64,000 bases of DNA from CAWBOY01 sp963790585 (GTDB lineage Bacteria; Planctomycetota; Planctomycetia; Gemmatales; Gemmataceae), in NCBI GenBank assembly GCA_963790585.1, contig CAWBOY010000004.1, forward strand, positions 124,001-188,000, given 5' to 3'. Positions 1-10,649 of the stretch are shown piece by piece; position 1 is the stretch's first letter; each line of letters starts with the position of its first letter. A model generated the notes under the pieces. It was given only the letters and a program-made list of their open reading frames with translations, was not told the origin of the DNA and searched no databases. The position numbers and the translations under genes are program-made.

Positions 1-3000
1 GAGCGACGAACGAAGGGCGTTTTGGCTTCGATCGATCCATTGCCGCGTTACGAGATCTCGCAACCAGGCAATGTCTTGCGTATTTTCGAGCCGGGCGGAC
101 GTTTCCGCACGGAGACGGGCATCCCCGACCGGCTCGAAGATCCAGGACGACCCTTTCTCACGCGTCTCAGCGTCCGCGGGCTGGGCACCCAGAATCGCAC
201 CGACCCGGTCTTCATCGGCCTGCAGAAGACGCGCTTGCTCGATCCGACGTTGAATTTCATGGGTACCAACGACCACGCCGGTGACTATCGCTCCAGTGGA
301 TGTACAGCGTGCCATGTGGTCTATGCCAACGACCGTTCGCGCGTTCATTCCGGGCCCTATGCTCGCTACGGCAATCAGGGCACCAGCAGCTCTAGCGATC
401 CGACCATTCCCAAAAACGAGTCGGGCCATCCGATTCAACACCGTTTCGCGCCGGGCAATAGCATACCAACCAGCCAATGTATCGTCTGCCACATCCATCC
501 GGGTACGAACGTGATGAACAGCTTCGTCGGCTTCCAGTGGTGGGATGAAGAGACGGATGGAGAATTGATCTACCCGGCCAAGCAGAAGTATCCGACGGCT
601 GAGGAGTTCGTGCGCGCTCAGATGTCGAATCCCAATGAGTCCTCGGCGCGCAACAATCTATCCGACCCGGAGTTTTTGGAACACCTTGCAGACCTGAATC
701 CTCAGGCGAAACATACGCAGTTTGCCGATTTTCACGGCCATGGCTGGGCCTTCCGAGCTGTCTTCCGCCAGGATCGCAAGGGAAATCTGCTCGATCACTC
801 GGGCAATATCGTGCCCAATCCCGGCACCAAGGAATTGAACGAAGCGATGCGATTTCAGCAACAGGCCCCCAAGGAGCGCGTTCATAAGGACGGGGTGCCT
901 GTCCACATGATGGATATCCACATGGAAAAGGGCATGCACTGCATCGATTGCCACTTCACGCAGGACATGCACGGCAACACGCGGCTCCAGGGCGAGGTGC
1001 GGGCGGCGATAGAAATTCAGTGTGTCGACTGCCACGGATCGGCCACTAGTAGACCCGACCTCAGAACATCCGGGCCCGCGGCCTACACCTCCAGCCCCGA
1101 GGGAGGCCGCAATATCGCAGCGATGCGCACGCCTTCGGGCCGGCCACGCTTCGAGCATGAGGGGACCAAGATCTTTCAGAATTCGATGGTGGAAAAGGAC
1201 CTGCGTTGGGAGGTCCCGCAGGTTGTCGATGTAATTACGCCGGGGAATGCGCGTTTCAACGAGAAAGCCTATTTGGCCAAGACCGTCCGGGTGGCCGCTG
1301 ATGGCAAGATGGTATTTGGTGCGATGTCCAAGGACGACGAATGTAAGCAAGCTCATAACAATAAAAACATGAGCTGTATCGCCTGTCATTCCTCCTGGAA
1401 CCCGAGTTGCTATGGCTGCCATCTACCACAGAAGGCCAATTTCAAGATGCCGCAGTTACACAACGAGGGCGACGTCACGCGGAATATCACTTCGTACAAC
1501 TTCCAGACTCTGCGTGAAGATGTCTACATGCTCGGCCGCGACGGCGACGTGACCGGCAATCGCATTGGCCCCGCTCGCTCGTCCTGTGCGATCCATGTCG
1601 GCTCGTACAACGGCAATCGCGAATCGATCTACTTCCAGCAGCAAACGATCTCCGGCGAAGGTCTGAGCGGCATCGCCTTTAGCACGAACGTGCCGCACAC
1701 CGTCCGCGGTAAGGATGGCACCAAGCAATGTACCGATTGCCATATCTCCAAGGAGAATGATAACAACGCCATCATGGCTCAGCTGTTGATGCAGGGTACC
1801 AATTACCTCAATTTCATGGGCCGATACTGTTGGGTCGCCGCCGGCGAGCACGGCCTCAATGCCGTCGAAGTTACGGAGCGTGATGAGCCACAGGCGGTCA
1901 TCGGTAGCCGGCTGCATCAGCTGGCCTTTCCCGATTTCTTTCGGAAACACGTCGAGCATGATCGTCAACTATTGAATGCTCATGAGCATCCTGGCATGGA
2001 TGTGAGCGACCAAATCTTGAAGCCGGGTCTAAAGATCGAGGTGTTAGGGGTACAGAATCGCGGCGAGTATCTCTATGCGGCGTGTGGCGTGGGCGGCATA
2101 CGTATATTTGACATCTCTTTTCTGGATCACAAGGGCTTTTCCGAGCGTGTCTTTTCCGCGCCTGTATCTCCCTTGGGTCAGCGCTTTCTATGTGCCGACG
2201 CGCTACTGCACCGCTGTCGCCGCGCCGACGACGTCGGCCCCCGATCCGACGCGAACACATCGGCCGGAGAACAACGAACAAAAAATCCCAGCGATGTATG
2301 GGAACATCTATGCGACGGATAAATACGAAGGGCTAATCATAGTCGGCGTCGCTACTTTGCTTGACGGCGACCCACAGAATAATTTCCTCAAACGCGATCT
2401 GACCTACAACCCCAATGGCCTCTTATGTGGGGCCAAGAGCATCACCATTGTCGGCACCTACGCCTATATTTGTTGTGACGCCGGCCTCGTCGTCGTGTCG
2501 ATCGACGATCCGAAGAAGCCGCAGATCAAGTGCGTGTTGGGAGCGCCGTTTTTGACCAAGCCTCATGCGGCGCAGGTCCAGTTCCGTTATGCTTATATTT
2601 GTGATGAGGAGGGGGTCAAAGTTCTTGATGTCACCGATCTTACTCAGCCAAAGCCGGTCGGCCGTTTGGCGTTGCCGACGGCGCATAACATCTATCTCGC
2701 TCGGACCTATGCCTATGTCTCCGGCGGGGCCAATGGGATTGTGATTTTGAATATCGAAAAGCCGGAGGCACCCTATATCGATCAGGTGTTCAACGCGGGC
2801 GGCTGCCTCAATGACGTTCACGATGTCAAGCTGGCGATCACGTATGTCAGCGAATTCGCGTATGTCGCCGATGGCAAAAATGGCATGCGCATCGTGCAGC
2901 TAACCTCGCCGGAAACGCCGGGCAATTATGGCTTCGCGCCGAGGCCGACGCCGGAGCTGATTGCTACTTACAAGCTGCCCGAAGGCGGCAAAGCGTTGGC

Positions 3001-3190
3001 TATCACCAAGGCACTCGACCGCGACCGAGCGGTCGACGAGAGCGGCCAACAGATCGGCGTCTTCGGACGCATCGGCGCTCGGCCTTTGAATCTGGCGGAG
3101 CAACACAAGATGTATCTCCGCAACGGCGAAGTCTGGCGCGTGAGCGACGATCCGAAGGATCCGGTGTATACGCGGCTGGAGAAGAAGTGA
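1..3190 (+). CDS. Multihaem cytochrome c fused to LVIVD-repeat domain (5'-partial, one frameshift)
   Basis: The frame is open through base 1, so the true start lies outside the window; the first possible start inside is TTG at 22. The N-terminal two thirds carries seven CxxCH haem sites (CTACH, CIVCH, CIDCH, CVDCH, CIACH, CYGCH, CTDCH, at about residues 94, 153, 307, 334, 452, 463 and 570 counted from 22). The C-terminal third has beta-propeller-like LVIVD repeats (YAYICDEEGVKVLDVTD, YAYVSGGANGIVILNIE, FAYVADGKNGMRIV). The frame breaks at the TTT of 2185-2187. Removing one T joins PVSPLGQRF to YVPTRYCTAV and gives one protein of at least 1050 residues. Covalent haem implies an extracytoplasmic location and electron transfer. 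The substrate is unknown. The frameshift is more likely a sequence error than decay, because both halves stay conserved in pattern. Confidence 0.8.
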
Positions 3191-3210
3191 CCCACCGGCG
3201 GTCGAGGCGG

Positions 3211-3675
3211 CTACTCTCCGGCCAGGCGTCGTTTCCTGCGGCCATAGAGTTCGACGGCTTCCGCTTGTTCGGGGGTTTCGACCGAGCCGGGGCGGAGCCG
3301 TCGGACGCGCGCGATGGCGTTGGTTGCGGTCATTCCTTTGGCGACGAAATAGGCAGCGAGCACGGCGCCGGTGCGGCCCAGGCCCGCGCCGCAATGGACG
3401 GCCACGCCCATGTTGCGGCTCGTCGCCTTCAATATCGCGGAGACGCAGCGATCGAGCTGATCCTGCGTCGGCGGCTCCATATCTTCCAAGGGTTCGTGAA
3501 AGACCAAAAGATTGGCATCATCGACGAGGTTGCCGCGCGGTCGATCCTCGGTCAGCGTGACGAGCAGCTCAATTCCCTGCTCGCGCAGCCACTGAAATTC
3601 CTCGGGTTCCGTCGGCCGGGCCAAGGCCGCGAGCAGCGGTTTTTCAATCCAGGAAAACCCAGTCGGTTCGCCCAT
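3211..3675 (-). CDS. Dual-specificity/tyrosine-type protein phosphatase
   Basis: A cysteine-based phosphatase of about 154 residues. The signature loop HCGAGLGRTG matches HCx5R plus T/S, where Cys makes the phospho-enzyme and Arg binds phosphate. It is preceded by a typical HEPLEDMEPP segment, whose aspartate is the likely general acid. The open frame runs up to 3753, but that would overlap the upstream release-factor gene. ATG at 3675 starts a sensible protein (MGEPTGFSWIEKPLLAAL) with a GAGG ribosome site about 8 bases upstream. It probably sits in an operon behind the release-factor-like gene, as both are on the minus strand with about 46 bp between them. The substrate is unknown: it could be a phosphoprotein or a small phosphorylated molecule. 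The gene converges on the cytochrome gene. Confidence 0.8.
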   Translation of the reverse strand: MGEPTGFSWIEKPLLAALARPTEPEEFQWLREQGIELLVTLTEDRPRGNLVDDANLLVFHEPLEDMEPPTQDQLDRCVSAILKATSRNMGVAVHCGAGLGRTGAVLAAYFVAKGMTATNAIARVRRLRPGSVETPEQAEAVELYGRRKRRLAGE

Positions 3676-3721
3676 TGCACGACCTCGTGAGGCCAAACGC
3701 CTTGCCCAGATACGCTCTCTG

Positions 3722-4261
3722 TTATCGTAGCGGTTTTTGGCCGAAGCGCGCACGCATCTGATTAGCCTGTTCCCAAACTTTGTCGTCGCTTTGCAAAAAA
3801 TCGATGAGATTGCCGGTCGAAATGCCCAGAGCCGCCGCCGTCTCGCCGACTCGACCTAATAGCGCTTCGAGAACGTCGAGAACCAGCCCCACCGCCGGCC
3901 AATAGCGCGGGTCCTTGCGGCCGAGGTTCACCCGTCCTTCCCCATCTCGCGCCTCGGCCCAATCGGAGCGCGTCACGAGTCGATCCAGCGTGATTTCCGC
4001 CAAATCTAGCTCGTCGCGCAGTTTCAGGAAGAAAGCCTGGCGCATGCGCTTGAGGGCCTTGGCCCGATTCTCATGCTGCGATCGGCTTTCCTCGGCGATG
4101 ACGATCAAGCCGGTCGGCGGATGCCGCAGGCGAACAGCGGAGCTGGTCTTGTTGCGCTTCTGACCGCCGGGGCCGCTGGCGCGATAGGTGTCTACCTCAC
4201 ACTGGGCCAGGAGCTGCGGTTCGGTCAGCATAGACCAGGTTGCACGGCGCGGTGAAGACAT
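3722..4261 (-). CDS. Class I release factor-like / peptidyl-tRNA hydrolase-domain protein
   Basis: The conserved GGQ loop appears as SGPGGQKRNKTSSAVRLRH, the element that hydrolyses peptidyl-tRNA in RF1, RF2 and ArfB. It is followed by the basic SRSQHENRAKALKRM segment, also typical of this domain. At about 180 residues it is far shorter than RF1/RF2 (about 360) and lacks the stop-codon recognition domain, so ribosome rescue or an auxiliary release-factor-like role is more likely than normal termination. Beyond residue 110 there is a C-terminal extension (LGRKDPRYWPAVGLVLDVL ... ALGISTGNLIDFLQSDDKVW) typical of planctomycete members. The frame continues upstream to 4372, but that part lies in a dispersed repeat. 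ATG at 4261 (MSSPRRATW) is therefore taken as the start; its ribosome site is weak. Confidence 0.75.
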   Translation of the reverse strand: MSSPRRATWSMLTEPQLLAQCEVDTYRASGPGGQKRNKTSSAVRLRHPPTGLIVIAEESRSQHENRAKALKRMRQAFFLKLRDELDLAEITLDRLVTRSDWAEARDGEGRVNLGRKDPRYWPAVGLVLDVLEALLGRVGETAAALGISTGNLIDFLQSDDKVWEQANQMRARFGQKPLR

Positions 4262-4308
4262 GAGAAGGACACCCGGTTTGCGGGAACTGCTGTTAGGCGA
4301 CTCAAGCT

Positions 4309-4381
4309 TAGTTTGGCCGTTTCCGAAGGGATTCGGGTGGACAGATTGTGGGAGTTCTGTGTGCGCGCGCAATGCAATCCA
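4309..4381 (+). repeat. Dispersed repeat B, copy 1
   Basis: About 73 bp strongly resembling 13577-13653. Both share the blocks TTTCCGAA, TTCGGGTGGA, AGTTCTGTGTG and CGCGCAATGCAAT in the same order. It produces a spurious N-terminal reading frame in front of the release-factor-like gene. It is noncoding, and its role is unknown. Confidence 0.6.
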
Positions 4382-4389
4382 TTTAGGTC

Positions 4390-4469
4390 GTGGCCGGGGT
4401 CGGTACTCCGACCCCGGTTCTCTGAAATCGTAGGCGCTAAACCGGGGTCGGAGTACCGACCCCGGCCAC
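4390..4469. repeat. REP-like double palindrome, copy 1
   Basis: A 28-bp arm (4390-4417) and its exact reverse complement (4442-4469) are separated by 24 bp. Each arm is itself a palindrome (CCGGGGTCGG - TACT - CCGACCCCGG), so the element can fold as one long hairpin or two small ones. A second copy with a different spacer is at 26666-26749. A degenerate partial copy follows at about 4470-4500. It sits at the 3' side of the prenyltransferase-like gene and could act as a transcription end or mRNA stabiliser. Confidence 0.8.
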
Positions 4470-4529
4470 GACCGGTACTCCGCCCCCAGCCACGGCTTGC
4501 GGCTTATTGAACGAACTTCGGATTCAGGC

Positions 4530-5731
4530 CTAGCGCCTGGCTTGATCCTTCCGACAGGCCGCCAGCGACATGAGCGCGAACGCGGTGCCGTAGGGTTTGT
4601 GGTAGTTGTAAAACGGATAATCCCACCACGAGCCGTCCGCTTCCTGAAGGTCGAGCAGAATGGTTGCGAGGTGGTCTTGATAAAACGGACGATCGGACTC
4701 CGGCAGCAGCGGGAGCGTCATGGCGGCGTAGTAATGGCCGAAATAATAGAAATAGCCGGCCACCTGAAAAAACGATTCATGGGGGATCGGCTTCTTGCGG
4801 CCCAGGCTTAGCCAGCCGTTGCGGCTCATCAGGCGGTCGAGCCAGGTCTTGAGGTCGGCGTCGGTGACCTTGTCATCGCCCCAAAGTCGCAGCGCGAGGT
4901 TACACGCCTGCGACCGCCCAAGACTGCCGCCGGGTCGGTTGATTCCCATTGTCGGGCGCGCCACAAGTATGTGCCATAAAGATAGGTGCCGTCCACCTGT
5001 CGCTGTTGCTGCGTCATTTTGACAGCGCGTTTCAGGACCTTTTCTGGAGGCGGCACACCGATCGCCTTGGCCTCGGCGAAGGCCACGAGGACGGCCGCGT
5101 TCACGAAACTGGTCGACGATGCCGCGGGCCGTTGCGTGACCCCATCGAAATCGTAATAGCCCCAGCCGCCTTCGGCCGATTCGTAGCGCGTCAATCGGTC
5201 ATACTGATCCCGGATCATGTCCTCGATCCGCTTGCGTCGTTCAGAATCGTCAGGCAAACGACGATGCATCCGGACGAGCGCCTGAATGCCATAAGCATGG
5301 GTCCAAACATTGTAGATGAGCCCGGGCTGATCGCGCCGCACCTTGGGCAGTTGCTCGAAGAGATGCGCTTCACCGCGTTGGATCGCCCGGAGCACTTCCG
5401 GTGAAGACCCGCCCGTTTCGATCAGGGCCGAGACGGTCAGCGCCGTGACGGCGACGCCGAACGCATGATGGGAGCCAATATCGGCGGTGATCGGCACGCC
5501 GCCCTTGATGGCGGGAGTGCCCCATGAGCCGTCTTTGTTTTGATTGGCGAGCAGGAACGCGACGCCGCGATGAATGGCCTTATCGAGGCGTTCGGAGGAA
5601 ACCGGCTCCGCCGGCTTGGGTCGAAGATTCGGAGCCGTTGTCGTGGCCGGTTTATCTTCGGTGCGCGCCGCCGTCAACTGGAATAGAGCAACAAAGAGCG
5701 CGGCGATCACGGTCTTGCGAAAGGCGTTCAT
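4530..5731 (-). CDS. Secreted prenyltransferase/squalene-oxidase-repeat protein (one frameshift)
   Basis: A signal peptide (MNAFRKTVIAALFVALFQLTA) is followed by alpha/alpha-toroid repeats with the QNKDGSW and EADGSWWDYPF motifs of the squalene-hopene cyclase/prenyltransferase repeat family. The DXDD acid motif of true cyclases is not seen, so a structural or binding role is as likely as catalysis. The first frame (5731 to 4829) and the second (to 4530) must be joined in the 4915-4965 interval. There one missing base converts YLWRARQWES into a frame continuing RPGGSLGRSQACNLAL. The start is secure: AAAGGAG lies 9 bases before ATG 5731. The gene lies 18 bp behind the HlyD-like adaptor gene, so the two are co-transcribed. 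The total is about 400 residues. Confidence 0.75.
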
Positions 5732-5749
5732 GGCATTTTCTCCTTTCGA

Positions 5750-7261
5750 TTATGGCTTCGACGCTAGGATCTCATCACCCTCGGCCAGGCCTTCCAAAAT
5801 TTCGATCCGATCGCCTGACGTCATACCGACCTTGATCGTCTTCTTCTCGGGCTTGCCTCCCTTGACGGGAACGTAGACATAATGAGAATCCAGGTTGACA
5901 TCCTCGAACACGGCAGACGATGGCGCGGTCAAGGCGGCTTCTTTGTTGGAGGTGACGAACCGGGCCGAGCCGGTCATCCCAGGCAGGAAACCGTCGGCCT
6001 TGCCGTCCAGCGCGATGCGAACCTCGAACTTCCCTTCGCGCGGGGCAGGCGCCACGGCCACAACCTTACAGCCACGTTTTTTGTCGGGGAAGGCGGTCGG
6101 CGTCAGGCGTCCGGCCAGGCCCGGTTTCAGGCCAGCTAATTCCTTTTCGTCGGCGTCGGCTCGAATGACGACGTCTTCCGGGTCCACAACCGTGATGAAG
6201 ACGTCGCCAGGGTTGATGGCGCCGACGCCAAGCAGAGGCGACCCCTGCGGTCCAGCGGGAACCATCCACTGCCCCTTGACGAATCGGCCGTAATAGGCCA
6301 ACCCATCGACCGAGGCTTTGACCGTAAGGGCGGCCCGGTCGTGTTCCAGCTCGGCCAGATGCTCGTTGGATTTACCCTCGTCGTAGCGCAATTGGGCCAA
6401 AGCGAGCCGCTTTTGCTGGACGACAAGCGGCTGTACGTCTCGGGCCCGGGCCAGCGCCAGATCGGCTTTTTCAACCGAGGCCTTCAGCAGTTGTTCGCGG
6501 CGCGGGATGCCGATTTTCAGCATATTCTCGGTGTCGATCTTCGCAAGCGCGGCATAGAGATCAGCGCTCTCCACCGAAAACTTATACCGCTTCAAGATCA
6601 TCTGCTCGGTCTCTTCGGTCAGGTCTTTGTCGCGGTACATCTTTTGAAGCTGGACCAATTCGTCTTTGGCGTATTGGGAATAGAAGTTGGCCGACTTGAG
6701 CATGAACTCGGCGGACTGGATCGACATTTTTCGATCGACGTCGAGGAACCGTTTCATATCCTCGGCGGCCTGCAGCGCTTCGCGCTGGGCGGTGGCCAGG
6801 TCGATCGGCGCCTGCTTCTCGAGGAGAGGAAGATCTTGTTCGGCCTGGCGAATCGCGAGCTGGGTTTGGTCACGCGCCTGCCGAGCATCTTGAAGGACCC
6901 GATCGAGCTTGTCCGACTCGAACTCGACCAGCACATCGCCCGCCTTGACGGCGGCGCCATGTTCGACCGCTTTGTGAGCCACAAGCGGGCCAGACCAGTT
7001 TTTCAGGCGCACCGAGTGTTCCGACGTCTTTTGGCTCTGGACAATACCTTTCAACGTCACCGAGGAGACAAGCGGTCCCTTTTCGATCTTTACGGTTGCG
7101 GGTTTCGGAGCGTCTTTCTCTTTGTCCTTCTCTTTGTCCTTCCCCGGTGGCGCTTGCCCGAGGGACAGGCCCGTAAAGAGGATGGCTCCGACGGCAAACG
7201 CCAGCATGGCCAAGGTGTACCGGTGCAACACGTTAGGTCCCTCAAAGAGATGTGACTGCAC
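5750..7261 (-). CDS. HlyD-family periplasmic adaptor (membrane fusion) protein
   Basis: The protein starts with a signal or anchor segment (YTLAMLAFAVGAILFTGLSL) and a Lys/Asp/Glu linker. It then has a split biotinyl/lipoyl-like domain (VKAGDVLVEFESDKLDRVL and, later, KASVDGLAYYGRFVKGQW). Between them lies a long helical hairpin (about residues 125-300), and at the end a beta-barrel (GLAGRLTPTAFPDK) and a C-terminal domain with GMTSGDRIEILEGLAEGDEI. This is the layout of adaptors that link an inner-membrane transporter to the outer membrane. No transporter gene lies beside it in the window; its only operon partner is the prenyltransferase-repeat protein downstream, which suggests an export or envelope role for that pair. 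The first Met (7261) is used; a GTG about 12 codons in is an alternative. Confidence 0.85.
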   Translation of the reverse strand: MQSHLFEGPNVLHRYTLAMLAFAVGAILFTGLSLGQAPPGKDKEKDKEKDAPKPATVKIEKGPLVSSVTLKGIVQSQKTSEHSVRLKNWSGPLVAHKAVEHGAAVKAGDVLVEFESDKLDRVLQDARQARDQTQLAIRQAEQDLPLLEKQAPIDLATAQREALQAAEDMKRFLDVDRKMSIQSAEFMLKSANFYSQYAKDELVQLQKMYRDKDLTEETEQMILKRYKFSVESADLYAALAKIDTENMLKIGIPRREQLLKASVEKADLALARARDVQPLVVQQKRLALAQLRYDEGKSNEHLAELEHDRAALTVKASVDGLAYYGRFVKGQWMVPAGPQGSPLLGVGAINPGDVFITVVDPEDVVIRADADEKELAGLKPGLAGRLTPTAFPDKKRGCKVVAVAPAPREGKFEVRIALDGKADGFLPGMTGSARFVTSNKEAALTAPSSAVFEDVNLDSHYVYVPVKGGKPEKKTIKVGMTSGDRIEILEGLAEGDEILASKP

Positions 7262-7663
7262 GAAGCCGTTGACGCGGCTGATGCATTGGGGAGAATTCTA
7301 CGTGGCAGGATGAAAAATGGTAGGCGGGCGGCACTCACCAGCCCCGAGGGCAAGCGCGGGGTTCGGCGGCTCCGAACCGAAACGCGGGAGGGCCTTAACT
7401 TGATGCCTATGGGCTTACGACCCGCAACGGCCCCCGTCTTCGTAGCGGAACAGCCCCTGGGGTTATTCCACCCTATTCGTGGCTTCCTTTCCAGATTTTG
7501 ATGGATCAAATCCCGGTTCGACACTTACAATGGCACAGTCAATCATCAAGCACGGACAGCATGGCGCCCGCGACGCGGAAAGTAGGCATCCATTTCCGGG
7601 AGCAATTGAAAGACTTGGAATACCTCAATAGTTTGTCATACGCTACCTTTTGCAGGTAAAGAA
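7262..7663. other. Intergenic region with GC-rich palindrome remnants
   Basis: About 400 bp between two divergent genes. It contains a short GC-rich inverted segment around 7341-7360 (GCCCCGAGGGCAAGCGCGGGG), a motif that recurs near 57800. Promoters for both neighbours must lie here, but no clear -35/-10 pair was identified. No credible reading frame. Confidence 0.5.
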
Positions 7664-10093
7664 ATGGCAGCCGATTACGAAGCGAAGCGCTTTGCCGACG
7701 ACGCCGTCACGGAATCGGCTCGCTCCAAGAACGCGAGCATAACCGACATTTTGCGAGTTTTGGCGCAATCCTACAATGCCTTCGGCGTCGTGCTATGGGA
7801 ATTGAAGGACACACCACCCAAGACAGACCAGGTTACTCCCATCAATTCCAGTAGACTGTTCACAGTTGCATCCTGGTTCAACTGCGACGATCAGACATTC
7901 GCGATGCATAATCTCCCTGTACTAGGGTCGAAAACAGGCGAGGCGATACGCAACAATAAGCCCTTGATTGAGTTGGACATACCGCGTAACGGTGGTCCTT
8001 TCCGCAACCATCCGTATTTGGTGAAACACGGCATTCATCAGATGATCAGTGTACCCATAACGAAGTCTGCGTCCGATTCCCGGCCCTCCCTTCAGGCTCT
8101 CAATCTATATCGAACGGGTGAACAGCCCGCTTTCGGGCAAAAGGAATTAGATGGACTTGAATACCACGCTAGATTGGTTAACTCCATTCTCGATACAGTC
8201 GAAGATCGGCGTGTCGCGCGTATTCTCTTGGAAATCGATAGCCTTTTGCTTTCGGAGCTGCCTCCGAAAATTGAAGGTCCGATGCAAGCTGCCATGATGC
8301 GATTTGAGAGGTGCTGCTCGGCACTTGCAAGCCTCCTCGCTTGCTGCGAAGTGTCAATGTACCTTTCCAGTCGAAAAGACGGAGATCAGTTCCATCCACC
8401 TATCACCACACTTAAAACGACTTTGAGACCGATCTCAACTAACGGACTGACACGTTGGGTGCTAAATAACCATCGTGGGATTCGCATCTTGGATCTGGCG
8501 CATTTCAAGCAGGATAGGGACGAGATTCAAAAAGAATACGCAGGGGCTGAATGGACTAATTCCGGGGATGTAGAAGCCTTCGCAAGCGCCGAATTGAAGA
8601 TTAGTGACGAGAAGAGCCTGCCACCATTAAGCTTCATGGCATCGCCTCTTCTCGCTGATGGAGGTTGCTATGGTGTGATTCGCTGCTCAGTTCGGCGCGA
8701 CGGTCCGTCTTACTTCTCTGATCGCGATTTGAAGCTGCTAAGTGCGGTCGGCAACCGCCTGGGCTTGACCTGGCGTGATGCCATCCTTCAGGATGCCCTT
8801 TATGCCGAGCGAGGTGCATGGGAGCGGCTTGCTAAGGCAATAGAAGGACTGAATGCAAGAATTCAGTCCGTCAAGGTAACATCGCACATCGATTGCATAC
8901 GGGAGGCGCTCGATGAAATCTCAGATGTTTTGCCGCAGGTCGACATTGTTGATGTCCGGTTTCTATCCGCCGACAAGAAAAACTTGGAATTTGCAGCTGT
9001 AATCGGCAAGACCTGGTTAATGCAGCCACAAAAGATCAAGGATCAGCTGTTGCAGGCAAAATTTCCGATTAGCAATGCCCAATTTTCATCCGTGGGAGCT
9101 GAAGTATATGTGACGCGAAAGCCAAAGCATGTGACAGATGTTGCCGCAGAAGGATGCTTTGCCAGATTGAACTTGGTCCCCATCAAAGAATTGGTTGTCT
9201 CCCCGATCGCAAGCGGAGATATAATTTATGGAGTGCTCGATCTCCACAGAACCGGCGAAGTGCCTCTGCCGCGAACAATTTTATCAGCTGCCACCATTCT
9301 TTCTAGTCAGCTTGGGCTTTATCTTCGCATGCACGATGCATTTCAAAGAGAAAGGTCCACGCTCGAGGAACGAGACCGGACATATCAAGACCTAAGCCAT
9401 CAGCTCAAGACGCCTCTCAATGGATTGGCTGAGCGGGCTACGTTGGCCCTAGAAAATCACAGGACCAACAGTCTCACTGAAGGATCGCTTATGCGTCTTC
9501 GCGGTCTCGCTCGCCAATCGGTCGTGGTAGTTCAATCGATGCAACTGTTGGCGGATCTGAATCGCGGGCAACCGATTGTACCTACATTTGACACAGTAAC
9601 GGCAGCCAGGCTGAGGCAAGTACTTATTGAGCTTGCCAGTGATGCAGAAGCTCAATTGCCTCCTTCATCGAACATCCGTATCGATCTCGATCGTACCTGG
9701 CTATTTGATGAAAGCTTCATTCAGAGAATCCAAGTTCGGTTGGACTGGAAAATGCTTCGACATTGTGTTAGCAACCTACTTGACAATGCCGGAAAATATA
9801 GCAAAAAGCATTCGATCATCTCGCTCGTGGCCGGAGTGTCGAGGAAAGGGTTGGAGATTCGTGTGGAGAATTACGGAATCCACATCGAGGCTTCGGAAGT
9901 GGAAAAGGCGAAGGAGCGTGATTGGCGCAGTCCGGCTGCAATTCGCGTGACAGGAGAGGGCCGTGGTATTGGCCTCTGGATTGTAGACCAGATCATGAAG
10001 GCCCATCACGGTCAGTTGAACATAATTCCAACCGATGAAGAGGGAAAAACCGTCGTGGGTTTGATTTTTCCATCTGTCCGTCGCGTACAATGA
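7664..10093 (+). CDS. Cytoplasmic GAF-domain sensor histidine kinase
   Basis: 809 residues with no membrane segment. Three GAF-like sensory regions are suggested at roughly 25-180, 200-390 and 410-560. The dimerisation/phospho-acceptor box DLSHQLKTPLNG follows, with the acceptor His at residue 579. The ATPase part shows the N box (CVSNLLDNAGKYS, about residue 700) and the G box (GEGRGIGLWIVDQ, about residue 763). It senses a soluble or intracellular signal and phosphorylates a receiver; the receiver gene follows after 9 bp. ATG at 7664 has AGG about 9 bases upstream. The base composition is visibly more AT-rich than in most genes of the window, which hints at acquisition. The signal cannot be predicted. 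Confidence 0.9.
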   Translation: MAADYEAKRFADDAVTESARSKNASITDILRVLAQSYNAFGVVLWELKDTPPKTDQVTPINSSRLFTVASWFNCDDQTFAMHNLPVLGSKTGEAIRNNKPLIELDIPRNGGPFRNHPYLVKHGIHQMISVPITKSASDSRPSLQALNLYRTGEQPAFGQKELDGLEYHARLVNSILDTVEDRRVARILLEIDSLLLSELPPKIEGPMQAAMMRFERCCSALASLLACCEVSMYLSSRKDGDQFHPPITTLKTTLRPISTNGLTRWVLNNHRGIRILDLAHFKQDRDEIQKEYAGAEWTNSGDVEAFASAELKISDEKSLPPLSFMASPLLADGGCYGVIRCSVRRDGPSYFSDRDLKLLSAVGNRLGLTWRDAILQDALYAERGAWERLAKAIEGLNARIQSVKVTSHIDCIREALDEISDVLPQVDIVDVRFLSADKKNLEFAAVIGKTWLMQPQKIKDQLLQAKFPISNAQFSSVGAEVYVTRKPKHVTDVAAEGCFARLNLVPIKELVVSPIASGDIIYGVLDLHRTGEVPLPRTILSAATILSSQLGLYLRMHDAFQRERSTLEERDRTYQDLSHQLKTPLNGLAERATLALENHRTNSLTEGSLMRLRGLARQSVVVVQSMQLLADLNRGQPIVPTFDTVTAARLRQVLIELASDAEAQLPPSSNIRIDLDRTWLFDESFIQRIQVRLDWKMLRHCVSNLLDNAGKYSKKHSIISLVAGVSRKGLEIRVENYGIHIEASEVEKAKERDWRSPAAIRVTGEGRGIGLWIVDQIMKAHHGQLNIIPTDEEGKTVVGLIFPSVRRVQ

Positions 10094-10102
10094 GAGAAAC
10101 CA

Positions 10103-10561
10103 ATGACTCGTAAAATTACGTCAGTTCGGCCCGCCAAGTCACTGCGCTTTCTTGTCTTGGATGACAATTGGACCCACGCAGAGTTAATGACAATGTGGCT
10201 TCAGCGTGAGTTCCCTAATGCTGTAATCACTGTAATAGAGACAGCGAAGCAATTTATGAGGAATCTTAACAATGTTGAAAAGGATCCCCCCGACGTCTTT
10301 ATCTTGGATATGATGGTTCGCTACACTGATGTAGGTGATCCAGATCCAGTTACTAATGGATCTGAAGAAGATTTTTTCCAAGCTGGTGCCAGATGCTACG
10401 ATGAATTGAAGAGCAAAGGCTTAGCGAACCGGGTGATTATTTACTCAGTCATTGAGGCTGAAAACTTGAGAGCCGCCAATCTGTCTGAACTCATTAGTAT
10501 TTTCGTTCAAAAGGGCGAAGATAAATCAGCTCTGCTCGATGCGATTCGGCGAATCGTTTGA
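10103..10561 (+). CDS. Stand-alone response-regulator receiver protein
   Basis: 152 residues consisting only of a receiver domain. The acidic pair is D20-D21 (FLVLDDNW), the phospho-acceptor is D69 (FILDMMV), and the conserved Lys lies in FVQKGE near the end. About 20 extra residues rich in Asp/Glu follow the acceptor (RYTDVGDPDPVTNGSEEDFF), longer than the usual loop. There is no DNA-binding or enzymatic output domain, so it probably signals by protein contact. It sits 9 bp behind the kinase gene and is surely its partner. Confidence 0.9.
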   Translation: MTRKITSVRPAKSLRFLVLDDNWTHAELMTMWLQREFPNAVITVIETAKQFMRNLNNVEKDPPDVFILDMMVRYTDVGDPDPVTNGSEEDFFQAGARCYDELKSKGLANRVIIYSVIEAENLRAANLSELISIFVQKGEDKSALLDAIRRIV

Positions 10562-10649
10562 CGGAGCGCGAAATGCCTGTCCTGAATGAGCTTAGCTTAA
10601 TTTTGTATCCGCCAGAGCGAGCGGCGCGAAGCAATCGTATAAATTCAGG

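Noticed and set aside
2185..2187. Programmed ribosomal frameshift in the cytochrome/LVIVD gene
   Set aside because: No slippery heptamer or downstream structure was seen, and nine similar single-base breaks elsewhere make an indel error more likely.
6341..7255. 304-codon open frame on the plus strand
   Set aside because: It is antisense to the HlyD-like adaptor.
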